A stretch of 64,000 nt of DNA, from NCBI GenBank assembly GCA_965140365.1, contig OZ223196.1; one strand, 5' to 3'. This stretch comes from Hydrogenovibrio sp965140365. GTDB lineage: Bacteria; Pseudomonadota; Gammaproteobacteria; Thiomicrospirales; Thiomicrospiraceae. Shown piece after piece: positions 26,960 through 35,290 of the stretch. A program made the translations under genes and the position numbers. Each line of letters begins with the position of its first letter. The first letter of the stretch is position 1. Under the pieces are notes generated by a model that saw only the letters and a program-made list of their open reading frames with translations, was not told where the DNA came from and ran no database searches.

Positions 26960-27406
26960 TTAGGCCGGTGGTGTTTCGTGTAAGTCTTTCAGTTTTTCCA
27001 ACACCCTTAGTGTTGTTTGTAAATCGGTCGAGGAAAAAGCTTGTTCAATGTTTTCCAAGTGGTGATGCCAACCGTTCTGTATCTGCTGATAGCGGGCTTT
27101 TCCTTCGTCGGTGAGCTGGTAAAGCGGTGAACGCTTGTTCATCGGGTTGGGGTGTTTTGCCACGAGAGATTCCGCTTCCAGCAGGTTCAATTGCTTCAGC
27201 GCGCCTTGACGGGTGACGCCCATGCTGTTCGCCATTTGCGGGGCGGTCATCGGGTGATCCGAAAACACCAAAGCCCCCAGCATTTGCCACCGCGCACTGG
27301 TCAGGCCGAATTGTCCGGTCAATCCGTCTCCCCAGTGAAGCAGTTGCCCGTTGGTGCGAAAAATTTGGATAACGGTATCGGTAATAAGTGTTTGTTTGTT
27401 TGGCAT
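26960..27406 (-). CDS. MarR family transcriptional regulator
   Basis: A 148-residue winged-helix regulator (MTAPQMANSMGVTRQGALKQ is the recognition region; KRSPLYQLTDEG the wing). TAGGAGG immediately upstream sets ATG 27406. A long inverted repeat at 27423-27463 directly before the gene is a likely autoregulatory operator and could also control ygiD, which reads the other way. The inducer is unknown. Confidence 0.9.
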   Translation of the reverse strand: MPNKQTLITDTVIQIFRTNGQLLHWGDGLTGQFGLTSARWQMLGALVFSDHPMTAPQMANSMGVTRQGALKQLNLLEAESLVAKHPNPMNKRSPLYQLTDEGKARYQQIQNGWHHHLENIEQAFSSTDLQTTLRVLEKLKDLHETPPA

Positions 27407-27422
27407 GGGGCCTCCTAAAATG

Positions 27423-27463
27423 TATTGACAACTAGTTTACGTAATGAAAACCAGTTGTCAATA
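27423..27463. promoter_or_regulatory. MarR operator: inverted pair of TTGACAACTRGTTT
   Basis: TATTGACAACTAGTTT (27423-27438) and its inverted copy (27447-27463) differ at one base. Each half also has internal symmetry around AACTAGTT. TTGACA at 27425-27430 and in the inverted copy could serve as -35 boxes in both directions, so binding would block both promoters. Confidence 0.7.
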
Positions 27464-27633
27464 TAAAGGCGTTTTGGATTCTAGGTGTTAATAATCATGG
27501 TAAAGAGAGGGGGATTAGCCTTAATCTGGAAAGACTGTTGTGCCGAATAGCCACTTTATCCCGGTCTTATTTTTTGGCGTAATAGGCTTAAGTCAGCATA
27601 ATCCATAGCCCAGCAGATATTTCGAGTAAGCCC

Positions 27634-28467
27634 ATGAGCCACTATTCCTTGCAAACCCTGATGAACCATTTAAGTCGGTTCGAAAAAACGCCACAGACCA
27701 TGCCGGTTTTGTTTGTTGGGCACGGTAACCCGATGAATGCGGTTACGGAAAACGATGTCACCCGAAATTGGCAAGCCATTGGGCAGGCGTTGCCGAAACC
27801 GAAAGCGATTTTATCGATTTCAGCGCATTGGATTACGCCGGGCAAAACTCAGGTGTTGACGGTGCCCAAACCGGAAACCATTCATGACTTTTATGGTTTT
27901 CCACCCGTCTTGTTCGAGCAGCAATACCCAAGCGACGGCGCGCCGGCTTTGGCTGAACGGACCCAGCAACTGGCACCCGACACAGTGACCCTGACCGACG
28001 AGTGGGGCTTGGATCACGGGACCTGGTCGGTGTTGTTGTCGATGTTTCCGAAGGCGGAGGTGCCGGTGTATCAACTCAGTATCGATTATCGAAAACCACC
28101 GGCGTTTCATTATGAATTGGCGGCGCGTTTGAAGGATCTGCGCGAGCGGGGCGTTCTGGTGATGGCCAGCGGTAATCTGGTGCATAATCTGTCGCAGGTC
28201 CAATGGCAGGAGAAGCCCGCCTTTGACTGGGCGTTGGAATTCAATGAGCGGGTCAAAATGGCGGTGTCGGAGCGGGACGATGCGACTTTGATTGATTTCA
28301 AAGGCTTTGGCGCTTTAGGAAAACAGGCGCACCCGACCTATGATCACTATTTACCGCTTTTATACAGCTTGGGACTTCGCGATGTGCGCGATGAGGTGTA
28401 TTTCTTCAATGATGTTATCGACATGAGCTCGGTGTCGATGTTGTCGTTCGTGTATCTGCCGAGTTAA
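27634..28467 (+). CDS. ygiD: DODA-type extradiol dioxygenase (YgiD)
   Basis: A 277-residue class III ring-cleavage dioxygenase homologous to YgiD/4,5-DOPA dioxygenase. Candidate iron ligands are His in FVGHGNPMN, SAHW and GNLVHNL, with DHGTWSVL in the conserved core. Family members use a non-haem Fe(II) or Zn(II) centre; the natural substrate in such bacteria is not known. Divergent from the MarR gene. It ends just before a decamer terminator. Confidence 0.88.
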   Translation: MSHYSLQTLMNHLSRFEKTPQTMPVLFVGHGNPMNAVTENDVTRNWQAIGQALPKPKAILSISAHWITPGKTQVLTVPKPETIHDFYGFPPVLFEQQYPSDGAPALAERTQQLAPDTVTLTDEWGLDHGTWSVLLSMFPKAEVPVYQLSIDYRKPPAFHYELAARLKDLRERGVLVMASGNLVHNLSQVQWQEKPAFDWALEFNERVKMAVSERDDATLIDFKGFGALGKQAHPTYDHYLPLLYSLGLRDVRDEVYFFNDVIDMSSVSMLSFVYLPS

Positions 28468-28471
28468 TCAG

Positions 28472-28493
28472 AAACCACCAGGCCTGGTGGTTT
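28472..28493 (+). terminator. Terminator of ygiD, decamer stem
   Basis: A 22-bp perfect palindrome AAACCACC-AGGCCT-GGTGGTTT starting 4 bases after the ygiD stop, with T-rich right flank. Decamer at 28478-28487. Confidence 0.85.
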
Positions 28494-28554
28494 TGGTGAA
28501 TTTGGTGGATTTGATTTGATTTGGTTTGGGTTTTAACTTGTTTGGCTCTTTTAG

Positions 28555-28622
28555 TTGTCGCTTGAGTATTTAAGAAAATATAATGCTCTGAACCCGCCGT
28601 GATGCTCGGATTGAGCGCGGGT
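28555..28622 (+). promoter_or_regulatory. efpL promoter and leader hairpin
   Basis: TTGTCG (28555-28560) and TATAAT (28579-28584) with an 18-base spacer. A nested hairpin follows at once: ACCCGC (28592-28597) with GCGGGT (28617-28622), and inside it GCTC with GAGC. The leader from here to ATG 28652 is about 60 nt. Confidence 0.55.
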
Positions 28623-28651
28623 GCGAATCCTAAAAAGAGCGAAAACGAAAT

Positions 28652-29218
28652 ATGCCAAAAGCGAATGAATTGAAAAAAGGCATGGTGGTTGAGATCAACG
28701 ACCAGCCGTATGTGGTGAAAACCGTTGATTGCAAAAGCCCGTCGTCACGTGGCGCGGCGACTCTGTATAAAGTGCGTTTCAATAACGTCAAAACCGGCCA
28801 GAAGTTGGATGAGTCCTTCAAGGGAGACGACTTTTTGAAGGAGCTCGACTGCCAGCGGGTGCCGGTGCAGTTCAGCTACATGGACGGTGAACATTATGTG
28901 TTTATGAATCGGCAGGACTTTTCGCAATACACGCTGTCGCCGGAAGATTTGGAAGGGCAAACCGGGTATTTGTATGAAGCGCTGGAGGGGATTGACGCTT
29001 TGGTGCTGGACGAGCAGGTGATTGCGATTGAATTGCCGATTGCCGTGGCTTTAGAAATTGTTGAGACCGCGCCGGGCATGAAAAGCGCCTCCGCCACCAG
29101 CCGAACCAAACCGGCGACTTTGAGCACGGGCCTGGAAATCCAAATTCCGGAATACATTGAACTGGGTGAGACCGTGAAGGTGAATTCCGAAACCGGCAAA
29201 TACATGAGTCGTGCATAA
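28652..29218 (+). CDS. yeiP: Elongation factor P-like protein EfpL (YeiP)
   Basis: A 188-residue three-domain EF-P paralogue. The N-terminal loop reads SPSSRGAATLYK, with Arg in the place where EF-P carries its modified Lys, as in YeiP/EfpL. Such proteins relieve ribosome stalling on proline-rich and other difficult motifs. The C-terminal OB domain has IQIPEYIELGETVKVN. The stop codon overlaps the following decamer terminator. No efp gene is in the window. Confidence 0.92.
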   Translation: MPKANELKKGMVVEINDQPYVVKTVDCKSPSSRGAATLYKVRFNNVKTGQKLDESFKGDDFLKELDCQRVPVQFSYMDGEHYVFMNRQDFSQYTLSPEDLEGQTGYLYEALEGIDALVLDEQVIAIELPIAVALEIVETAPGMKSASATSRTKPATLSTGLEIQIPEYIELGETVKVNSETGKYMSRA

Positions 29219-29238
29219 ACCGCCAGGCCTGGCGGTTT
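29217..29238. terminator. Terminator overlapping the efpL stop codon
   Basis: A 22-bp perfect palindrome AAACCGCC-AGGCCT-GGCGGTTT whose first two A are the last two bases of the efpL TAA. It lies between convergent genes and can act on both strands. Decamer at 29223-29232. Confidence 0.85.
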
Positions 29239-29284
29239 TGGGAAAGAGTGGTCAGAAAAGGTAATTAGTTGGCGGTCGGGCGCG

Positions 29285-29986
29285 TTATTCGTGGGTGATT
29301 TTCACCGATTGATAGAGTTGCGGGTCTTGCGCTTTCTTTTTCAGCCAGTTATTGGCGGCACTTTGCACCGAGCGTTCGATGGCGGCGCGTTTACCGGTGC
29401 CGGGTTGCCCGGGCTGGTTTTGAATTTTGTCCCGGGTGTTACTGACCCAAAAGCGCCAATAAGCCACTAGGTCACTGTTCCAGAAACGGTCGGGATTGGC
29501 GGCCACATAATGCAGGAACTTATCGAAGCTGGCGCTGACGGCTTCCGCCGATAGACCTTCCTCTTCACCGTATTGCAACATGGCTTGGCTGTTTTCGCGA
29601 ATCAATTGGCTGAGTTTTTTGTTCAGGATCGAGTCGGTGCTTTGGAAGCGCTTGAGGTGTTTTTTGAGGTTGTCGTCCATCAAGGCTTCACTGGCAGGGA
29701 GTTGTGCGTCGGCCGGTAACGTTAAGCCGGTTTGTTCTTGGTAGGCTTTCGGGTTGATTTGGAAGATGCAGTAGTCGTCCACATTGCGTTTCACCTGGAT
29801 GATTTGACGCTCTTCCAGTTTCAGTAACACTTTATAAAGTACTTCGTCGCGCCAGAAAGCGAACAGGTTTTCCAGTTCGTCGGTTTTAATCGGCGACTGG
29901 GTGTAGTTGTACTGTAGCCAGCCGAGAAAAATGGCCTCATGCATGGAAAGCTTTTCCGCCACTTCGGTTTCGAAACGAATATTCAT
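29285..29986 (-). CDS. Replication-type protein with DnaT-like C-terminal region
   Basis: A 233-residue protein. The first 90 residues resemble a winged-helix module (LGWLQYNYTQSPIK, VLLKLEERQIIQVK). The later part (FLHYVAANPDRFWNSDLVAYWRFWV region, positions about 160-190) recalls the DnaT single-strand-binding domain. It follows a DUF6475 gene by 57 bases on the same strand. Together they look like the replication or helicase-loading pair of a phage, but no other phage gene is nearby. The functional call is tentative. Confidence 0.5.
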   Translation of the reverse strand: MNIRFETEVAEKLSMHEAIFLGWLQYNYTQSPIKTDELENLFAFWRDEVLYKVLLKLEERQIIQVKRNVDDYCIFQINPKAYQEQTGLTLPADAQLPASEALMDDNLKKHLKRFQSTDSILNKKLSQLIRENSQAMLQYGEEEGLSAEAVSASFDKFLHYVAANPDRFWNSDLVAYWRFWVSNTRDKIQNQPGQPGTGKRAAIERSVQSAANNWLKKKAQDPQLYQSVKITHE

Positions 29987-30043
29987 GCGTGATCCTATTG
30001 GTTATCCGGTTATTATTTGGTGTAACGTTTATTTTGTTAACGT

Positions 30044-30718
30044 CTAAGGGGTTTGGGTGTTTTTGCTTGCGCCGGCTGATTGTTCGGTCAACTGGCGGGC
30101 CAACTTCTGTGAAGTACGGCTGATGGTAATCAGCTTGTCGGGGCTGGTGAGGTTTTTCATGACCTCGCGCGCCTTTTTCGGGTCGCCGATTAAAACCGGC
30201 GGCGCTTTTTTAGCCCCTTCGATTTTTGAGTTCTGGGCATTGATGATGCCGGTCAACTCCACCGGAGGTTGATTTTGTGCCGGGGTGCCGTACATGGCTC
30301 GATAGGTGTTTTTGAATTCGTTCGCCTTAAAGACCAGCGACTTTTCATCCGGAATGTCGCAAATGGCCATCCAGCCGCCCATTTTGTGGATGATGTGATG
30401 AATCAGCGGGTCGTGAAACACGACATCCTGATAAGCCCCTACCTTACGAATCGCCGTTTCCACTTCGCTCCAAGCGCGCAGGGCATTGTCTTGGGTGCCG
30501 CCTTTGCAGTGTTTGATAATGTCAGACACTTTGGGCCACCATTTGCCATCTTCCGGATGCTGCATATGGGCATTGAACGCTTCTTGCACCTGTTCGATGG
30601 AATAATCTTTCAGTCCATTCCAGTACATTTCAAACGTGAGATCGGTTAAGTCCTTTTCGTAATAAGCGAAAACCCAGCTGAGGATTTTCGAGAACTTTTC
30701 CATGTCTTGTACTTGCAT
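30044..30718 (-). CDS. DUF6475-like protein
   Basis: A 224-residue protein. The N-terminal 75 residues (VFAYYEKDLTDL, YWNGLKDYS, MQHPEDGKWWPKVSDI) and the central block (AWSEVETAIRKVGAYQDVVF, IHHIIHKMGGW) are typical of the DUF6475 family, often found in Pseudomonas prophages next to replication genes. The role is unknown; helicase loading is one possibility. First gene of a two-gene unit with the DnaT-like gene. Confidence 0.7.
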   Translation of the reverse strand: MQVQDMEKFSKILSWVFAYYEKDLTDLTFEMYWNGLKDYSIEQVQEAFNAHMQHPEDGKWWPKVSDIIKHCKGGTQDNALRAWSEVETAIRKVGAYQDVVFHDPLIHHIIHKMGGWMAICDIPDEKSLVFKANEFKNTYRAMYGTPAQNQPPVELTGIINAQNSKIEGAKKAPPVLIGDPKKAREVMKNLTSPDKLITISRTSQKLARQLTEQSAGASKNTQTP

Positions 30719-30844
30719 AGGCGTTCCTGAGCGAATTCCGGTTTTAATATCGGCTTTGGTTGTGTGGATATTGTGTCATTGAATGTCGAATTATCTTATC
30801 ATTTTTCGTCCGCTGCTGTGGTTTCAATTCACATTCCAATTTCG

Positions 30845-30854
30845 CCAGGCCTGG
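30845..30854. repeat. CCAGGCCTGG, intergenic, divergent region
   Basis: Perfect decamer within TTTCG...CCGAAA, so a hairpin with a one-base bulge. It lies between the divergent DUF6475 gene and dacB, so it is not at the end of either gene. Confidence 0.85.
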
Positions 30855-30951
30855 CCGAAAAAGGGGCGGAATTTTCGCGTCGGTTTTGCTGTTTACACCG
30901 GGCAAAAGGGAGTAGAATTGAGGTTTAAATTTCAATCAAGCAGGGAAGTCG

Positions 30952-32283
30952 GTGAGTAAAATAGTTGTGCTAATTCGTTCAAAAGGCGGCCGATGGCGTC
31001 ATCGAACGTTAATGAGCCTGGTTTTGTTCTGGCTGGCTTCGTTTGGCGTGTCGGCGGCCGATTTGGAAACGGAAATGGCGAAAAAGCCGGCGTCCGGGCT
31101 ATTGATGTTGAATGCGGCCGAACAGCCGTTGGTATCGAGTCAAGCCGAGCGATTGTTGATTCCCGCGTCCACCACCAAATTGGTCACGGGGTATCTGGCG
31201 TTGGATCACTGGGGCCGCGATTACCGCTTTAAAACCGATTTTCGAGTGGTGAGACGGGTGTCGGACGGCGCATTGATTTTATGGGTGAAAGGCTATGGCG
31301 ACCCGTTTTTGGTGTCGGAAGAATTGCAGAAGATCGCGGCGCGTCTCGCATCCGGTTTGGGCGATAAAGGCGTGTCACACCTGGATGCGATTTATCTGGA
31401 TGTCGGTTATTTTCAACCGGGTTTGGTGTTGCCCGGCACCACCGATACCTTGAATCCTTACGATGCCCACCCGAGTGCCTTGGCCGCGAATTTCAATACC
31501 CTGTTTTTGACATCGGATGAGGGTGAGATTGTTTCGGCGGAATCGCAAACCCCTTTGACGCGTTTGGCGGTTAAGATCGGTCATGAAACCGATCTCAGTG
31601 ACGGACGCTTTAACCTGGGGCCGGATATCCGCTTGGGACAACGTTATTTTGCCGAATTGCTCAGCGCTTTTTTGAGACGGCAAGGCGTGACGATGGCCGA
31701 CGACATTCAATGGCACCCGATGACTGAAGCCAAAGGACAAGGGCTGAAGGAATTATTGAGTTACCGACATTTGAATTCGTTGACGTTGGCGCAAATGGTG
31801 GCACCGATGATGCGCTATTCCACCAACTTTATCGCCAACCAGCTGGCTCTGAAACTGGCGGCGGAAGCCTATGGCGCGCCAGCGACGGCAGATAAGGTGC
31901 AACGGTTGTTGAACAGTCGCTTGAAGCGTCGATTCGGGTGGCGAGAGTTTTATCTGGAAGATGGGGCTGGTCTGTCACGGGAAAATCGTTTGAGTGCGCG
32001 GCAGTTGGTGGATGTGTTGGAGCGTTTCCGGCCATGGAAGGATCTTTTGCCTGAAGTGGAGCCAGATATCTATGCCAAGACCGGCACCTTAATTGGGGTG
32101 AGCGCTTTGGCGGGTTACATCGAAAACGACCAGGTCTGGTCTCCGTTTGCGTTATTGGTCAATCAGAAGGTGCCGTTCCATTACCGCAATCAAGTGGCCT
32201 TACAGTTAAAACAACGTTTGGTGGATGAGTCGATGGCTCCCCGGTTCAGTCAACGCCCAGAATCTTATGGGTCTGCAAACTGA
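30952..32283 (+). CDS. dacB: D-alanyl-D-alanine carboxypeptidase/endopeptidase, PBP4 type
   Basis: A 443-residue secreted class C penicillin-binding protein with a signal sequence ending near GVSAAD. The three active-site motifs are STTK (in IPASTTKLVT), STN (in RYSTNFIANQ) and KTG (in YAKTGTLIG). It trims or cleaves peptide cross-links in peptidoglycan. The start is GTG, preceded by CAGGGA. The last 38 bases overlap the 3' end of convergent queE. Confidence 0.9.
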   Translation: MSKIVVLIRSKGGRWRHRTLMSLVLFWLASFGVSAADLETEMAKKPASGLLMLNAAEQPLVSSQAERLLIPASTTKLVTGYLALDHWGRDYRFKTDFRVVRRVSDGALILWVKGYGDPFLVSEELQKIAARLASGLGDKGVSHLDAIYLDVGYFQPGLVLPGTTDTLNPYDAHPSALAANFNTLFLTSDEGEIVSAESQTPLTRLAVKIGHETDLSDGRFNLGPDIRLGQRYFAELLSAFLRRQGVTMADDIQWHPMTEAKGQGLKELLSYRHLNSLTLAQMVAPMMRYSTNFIANQLALKLAAEAYGAPATADKVQRLLNSRLKRRFGWREFYLEDGAGLSRENRLSARQLVDVLERFRPWKDLLPEVEPDIYAKTGTLIGVSALAGYIENDQVWSPFALLVNQKVPFHYRNQVALQLKQRLVDESMAPRFSQRPESYGSAN

Positions 32284-32911
32284 GTTTCCATTGCGGGTGC
32301 GTCAGGCAGTAGTCTAAAGTCGCTTTCAGGTTGCGGGCCTGAATTTCGGGGTCGGCATCGTCCATGGCTTGCAGATAAAAATGGTCGAATGCCAATCCGG
32401 CGACTTTTTCCGGCGGGCAGTCGGCCTGCGGGTACACCAGTTTCAATTCATCCCCTGCATCCAAAATCAATGGGGCCTTGGCTTTCGGGCTGACGCAAAC
32501 CCAGTCAATGCCTTGCGGTGCTTTTTGGGTGCCGTTGGTTTCAATCGCAATTTCAAAGCCGTGTTCATGAAAGGTATCTACCAACGCTTGGTCCACCTGC
32601 AACAGAGGTTCGCCGCCGGTTAAGACCACGAATGGATTTGGCCAGGCCTGGTTGTTTTTACTTGGATGGGTTTTCGGCCAGAGGGCCAACAGGTGTTCAG
32701 CCAAGTCGTCAGCGGTTTTAAATTGTCCGCCGTTTTGGCCGTCGGTGCCGAGGAAGTCGGTGTCGCAGAACTGGCAAATGGCTTGTGCCCGATCCGCTTC
32801 GCGCCCGGTCCATAGATTGCAGTTGCTGAAACGGCAGAAAATCGCCGGGCGGCCGGAATGAAATCCTTCTCCTTGCAGTGAATAAAATGCTTCTTTAATT
32901 CGGTAGCCCAT
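32246..32911 (-). CDS. queE: 7-carboxy-7-deazaguanine synthase
   Basis: A 221-residue radical-SAM enzyme making CDG from carboxytetrahydropterin in queuosine synthesis. The iron-sulfur cysteines are in CNLWTGREADRAQAICQFC (C-x14-C-x2-C), the spacing of the E. coli-type QueE. VVLTGGEPLLQ and AIETNGTQ are the SAM-binding segments. No queC or queD is adjacent. The decamer at 32642-32651 encodes Asn-Gln-Ala-Trp. Confidence 0.93.
   Translation of the reverse strand: MGYRIKEAFYSLQGEGFHSGRPAIFCRFSNCNLWTGREADRAQAICQFCDTDFLGTDGQNGGQFKTADDLAEHLLALWPKTHPSKNNQAWPNPFVVLTGGEPLLQVDQALVDTFHEHGFEIAIETNGTQKAPQGIDWVCVSPKAKAPLILDAGDELKLVYPQADCPPEKVAGLAFDHFYLQAMDDADPEIQARNLKATLDYCLTHPQWKLSLQTHKILGVD
32642..32651. 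repeat. CCAGGCCTGG inside queE
   Basis: Perfect decamer, read as Gln-Ala-Trp. Confidence 0.85.
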
Positions 32912-32977
32912 GGCGCTTTTCCCGGTTATTTCTCGTTGCGGTTTGATGCTAATTTTTACAATGAAAGGGTTTGAAAA

Positions 32978-33101
32978 TGCTATAATGATTAGCTATTTTT
33001 TAGACCTTAACTGTTGACCTTGATTTGTATCAATTACGTTGAATTAAAACAGAATAGGGTTTATGCGTCGGTTGAAATGACTTTTCAGAGCGTTTAAACG
33101 C
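32978..33101 (+). promoter_or_regulatory. leuCDB promoter region
   Basis: An extended -10 element, TGCTATAAT (32978-32986), lacks a well-spaced -35. Downstream is a 12-bp palindrome GCGTTTAAACGC (33090-33101), a possible operator. No leader peptide with a leucine run was found, so attenuation of the E. coli type is not supported. Confidence 0.45.
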
Positions 33102-33154
33102 CGATTTTACAAAGTGTTTCACGCCACATGTTTTTTAGGAGAGAGATTATACCA

Positions 33155-34579
33155 ATGTCTGCCAAGACCTTATACGATAAATTGTGGGACAGCCACGTCG
33201 TCCGTCAGGAAGAAGACGGGACGGCGTTGATTTACATCGATCGTCAATTGTTGCACGAGGTAACGTCGCCTCAGGCGTTCGAAGGGCTGCGCCTCGCCAA
33301 TCGTAAACCTTGGCGCATTAACGCCAATTTGGCGACGCCGGATCATAACGTGCCGACCACACCGTATAAAACGGTGGATGACATTGTCGATCCGATTTCG
33401 CGGATTCAGGTGCAGACATTGGATGCCAATACCAAACATTTCGGGATTACCGAATTCGGTATCGGCGACATTCGTCAGGGCATCGTGCATGTGGTCGGGC
33501 CGGAAGAGGGGATGACCTTGCCGGGGATTACGCTGGTGTGTGGTGACTCTCATACGGCGACGCACGGCGCTTTGGGGGCGTTGGCGCACGGCGTGGGGAC
33601 GTCGGAAGTGGAACATGTGCTGGCCACGCAATGCTTGATTCAAAAGAAAATGAAAAACATGCTGATCAAGGTGGACGGCCAACTGCAGCCGGGCGTGACG
33701 CCGAAAGACGTGGTGTTGGCGATTATCGGCAAAATCGGCACCGCCGGTGGGAACGGGCATGCCATTGAATTCGGCGGTCAGGTGTTCCGTGATATGTCGA
33801 TTGAGGGGCGCATGACGGTGTGCAATATGGCGATTGAAGCCGGTGCGCGCGTTGGCTTGGTGGCTGTGGATGACAAAACCATTGAGTATGTGAAAGGTCG
33901 TCCAATGGCGCCGAAAGGCGACCAGTGGGAAATGGCCGTCCAGGCCTGGCAAGATTTGAAATCCGACGACGATGCGGTGTTCGATAAGGTAGTGGAAATC
34001 GACGGTGCCAGTATTGAACCGCAAGTGTCTTGGGGCACCTCGCCGGAAATGGTGCTGGACGTCAACGGCAAAGTGCCGAACCCGGCGAATGAATCCGACG
34101 AAGTGAAAGCCAGCGGCATTCGTCGCGCTTTGGAATACATGGGGTTGGAAGCCGATATGGCGATTACCGATATTCCGGTGGATTATGTCTTTATCGGCTC
34201 CTGTACCAACTCGCGCATTGAGGATTTTCGTGAAGCGGCGGCGGTGTTGAAAGGCCGTAAAGTGGCGGCTTCCGTTGAACAAGCGATTGTCGTGCCGGGG
34301 TCAGGCCTGGTGAAAAAACAGGCGGAAGAAGAAGGGTTGGATAAAATTTTCATTGAAGCCGGTTTCGAGTGGCGTAATCCGGGTTGTTCGATGTGTTTGG
34401 CGATGAATGCCGATAAGCTGCCGAGCGGTAAGCACTGTGCTTCCACGTCAAACCGTAACTTCGAAGGGCGTCAGGGCGCGGGTGGACGGACGCACTTGGT
34501 CAGCCCACAAATGGCGGCGGCCGCTGCGGTGGCGGGCCATTTTGTGGATGTGCGTGACATGATGAAAGAAGCGGTATAA
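33155..34579 (+). CDS. leuC: 3-isopropylmalate dehydratase large subunit
   Basis: A 474-residue aconitase-family subunit of the second step of leucine synthesis. The 4Fe-4S ligands are in FIGSCTNSRIEDF and PGCSMCLAMN. TTAGGAGAGAG upstream supports ATG 33155. leuD follows after 9 bases. The gene holds CCAGGCCTGG at 33940-33949 (Gln-Ala-Trp) and a nine-base copy at 34302-34310. Confidence 0.96.
   Translation: MSAKTLYDKLWDSHVVRQEEDGTALIYIDRQLLHEVTSPQAFEGLRLANRKPWRINANLATPDHNVPTTPYKTVDDIVDPISRIQVQTLDANTKHFGITEFGIGDIRQGIVHVVGPEEGMTLPGITLVCGDSHTATHGALGALAHGVGTSEVEHVLATQCLIQKKMKNMLIKVDGQLQPGVTPKDVVLAIIGKIGTAGGNGHAIEFGGQVFRDMSIEGRMTVCNMAIEAGARVGLVAVDDKTIEYVKGRPMAPKGDQWEMAVQAWQDLKSDDDAVFDKVVEIDGASIEPQVSWGTSPEMVLDVNGKVPNPANESDEVKASGIRRALEYMGLEADMAITDIPVDYVFIGSCTNSRIEDFREAAAVLKGRKVAASVEQAIVVPGSGLVKKQAEEEGLDKIFIEAGFEWRNPGCSMCLAMNADKLPSGKHCASTSNRNFEGRQGAGGRTHLVSPQMAAAAAVAGHFVDVRDMMKEAV
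33940..33949. repeat. CCAGGCCTGG inside leuC
   Basis: Perfect decamer, read as Gln-Ala-Trp. A second, nine-base copy (TCAGGCCTGG then TGAAAA) is at 34302-34310. Confidence 0.85.
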
Positions 34580-34588
34580 GGAGTCAAA

Positions 34589-35224
34589 ATGGAAAAGTTT
34601 ACGAAATTTACCGCCATCGTGGCACCGATGGATCGCGCGAATGTGGATACCGACGCGATTATCCCTAAACAGTTTTTGAAATCCATCAAGCGCACCGGCT
34701 TCGGACCGAACCTGTTTGATGAGTGGCGTTACGAAGACGTCGGTGAGCCGGGAATGGATAATGCCAAGCGCCCGTTGCGCAAAGACTTTGTGTTGAACCA
34801 GCCGCGTTATCAAGGTGCGCAGATTTTGATTGCGCGCGAAAATTTCGGTTGTGGTTCCAGTCGTGAGCATGCCCCCTGGGCGTTGAAAGACTACGGTTTT
34901 GACGTCATTATTGCGCCGAGCTTTGCCGATATTTTCTTCAATAATAGCTTCAAAAACGGTATCTTGCCGATTGTGCTGGACGAGCAGACGGTGGATGCTT
35001 TGTTTAAAGCGGTTTTCGCGCAAGAAGGGTATGCGTTGACCATCGATTTGGAAAACCAGCAAATCATTCAGCCGAATGGCGAGGCGATCGGGTTTGACGT
35101 GGATGCCTTCCGTAAACATTGTTTGCTGAACGGGTTGGACGATATCGGTTTAACCTTACAGCATGAAGATGAAATCAAAACCTTTGAGGCCAAGCATAAA
35201 GCGGCCTCGCCTTGGTTATTTTGA
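34589..35224 (+). CDS. leuD: 3-isopropylmalate dehydratase small subunit
   Basis: A 211-residue partner of LeuC carrying the substrate-specificity loop. Conserved blocks are NVDTDAIIPKQFLK and NFGCGSSREHAPWAL. AAGGAG seven bases before ATG. Between leuC and leuB in the usual order. Confidence 0.96.
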   Translation: MEKFTKFTAIVAPMDRANVDTDAIIPKQFLKSIKRTGFGPNLFDEWRYEDVGEPGMDNAKRPLRKDFVLNQPRYQGAQILIARENFGCGSSREHAPWALKDYGFDVIIAPSFADIFFNNSFKNGILPIVLDEQTVDALFKAVFAQEGYALTIDLENQQIIQPNGEAIGFDVDAFRKHCLLNGLDDIGLTLQHEDEIKTFEAKHKAASPWLF

Positions 35225-35290
35225 TTGACGGCCATCCATGCGTTTCATTGAATAAGTAATTTAAGTAAAGACACTGTAGAGACACTGTAA

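Noticed and set aside
29285..30718. Prophage
   Set aside because: Only two phage-like genes, no integrase, capsid, lysis genes or attachment repeats; base composition like the surroundings.
33170..34282. 370-codon minus-strand frame opposite leuC
   Set aside because: His- and Arg-rich antisense of a well-conserved gene; no start signals.
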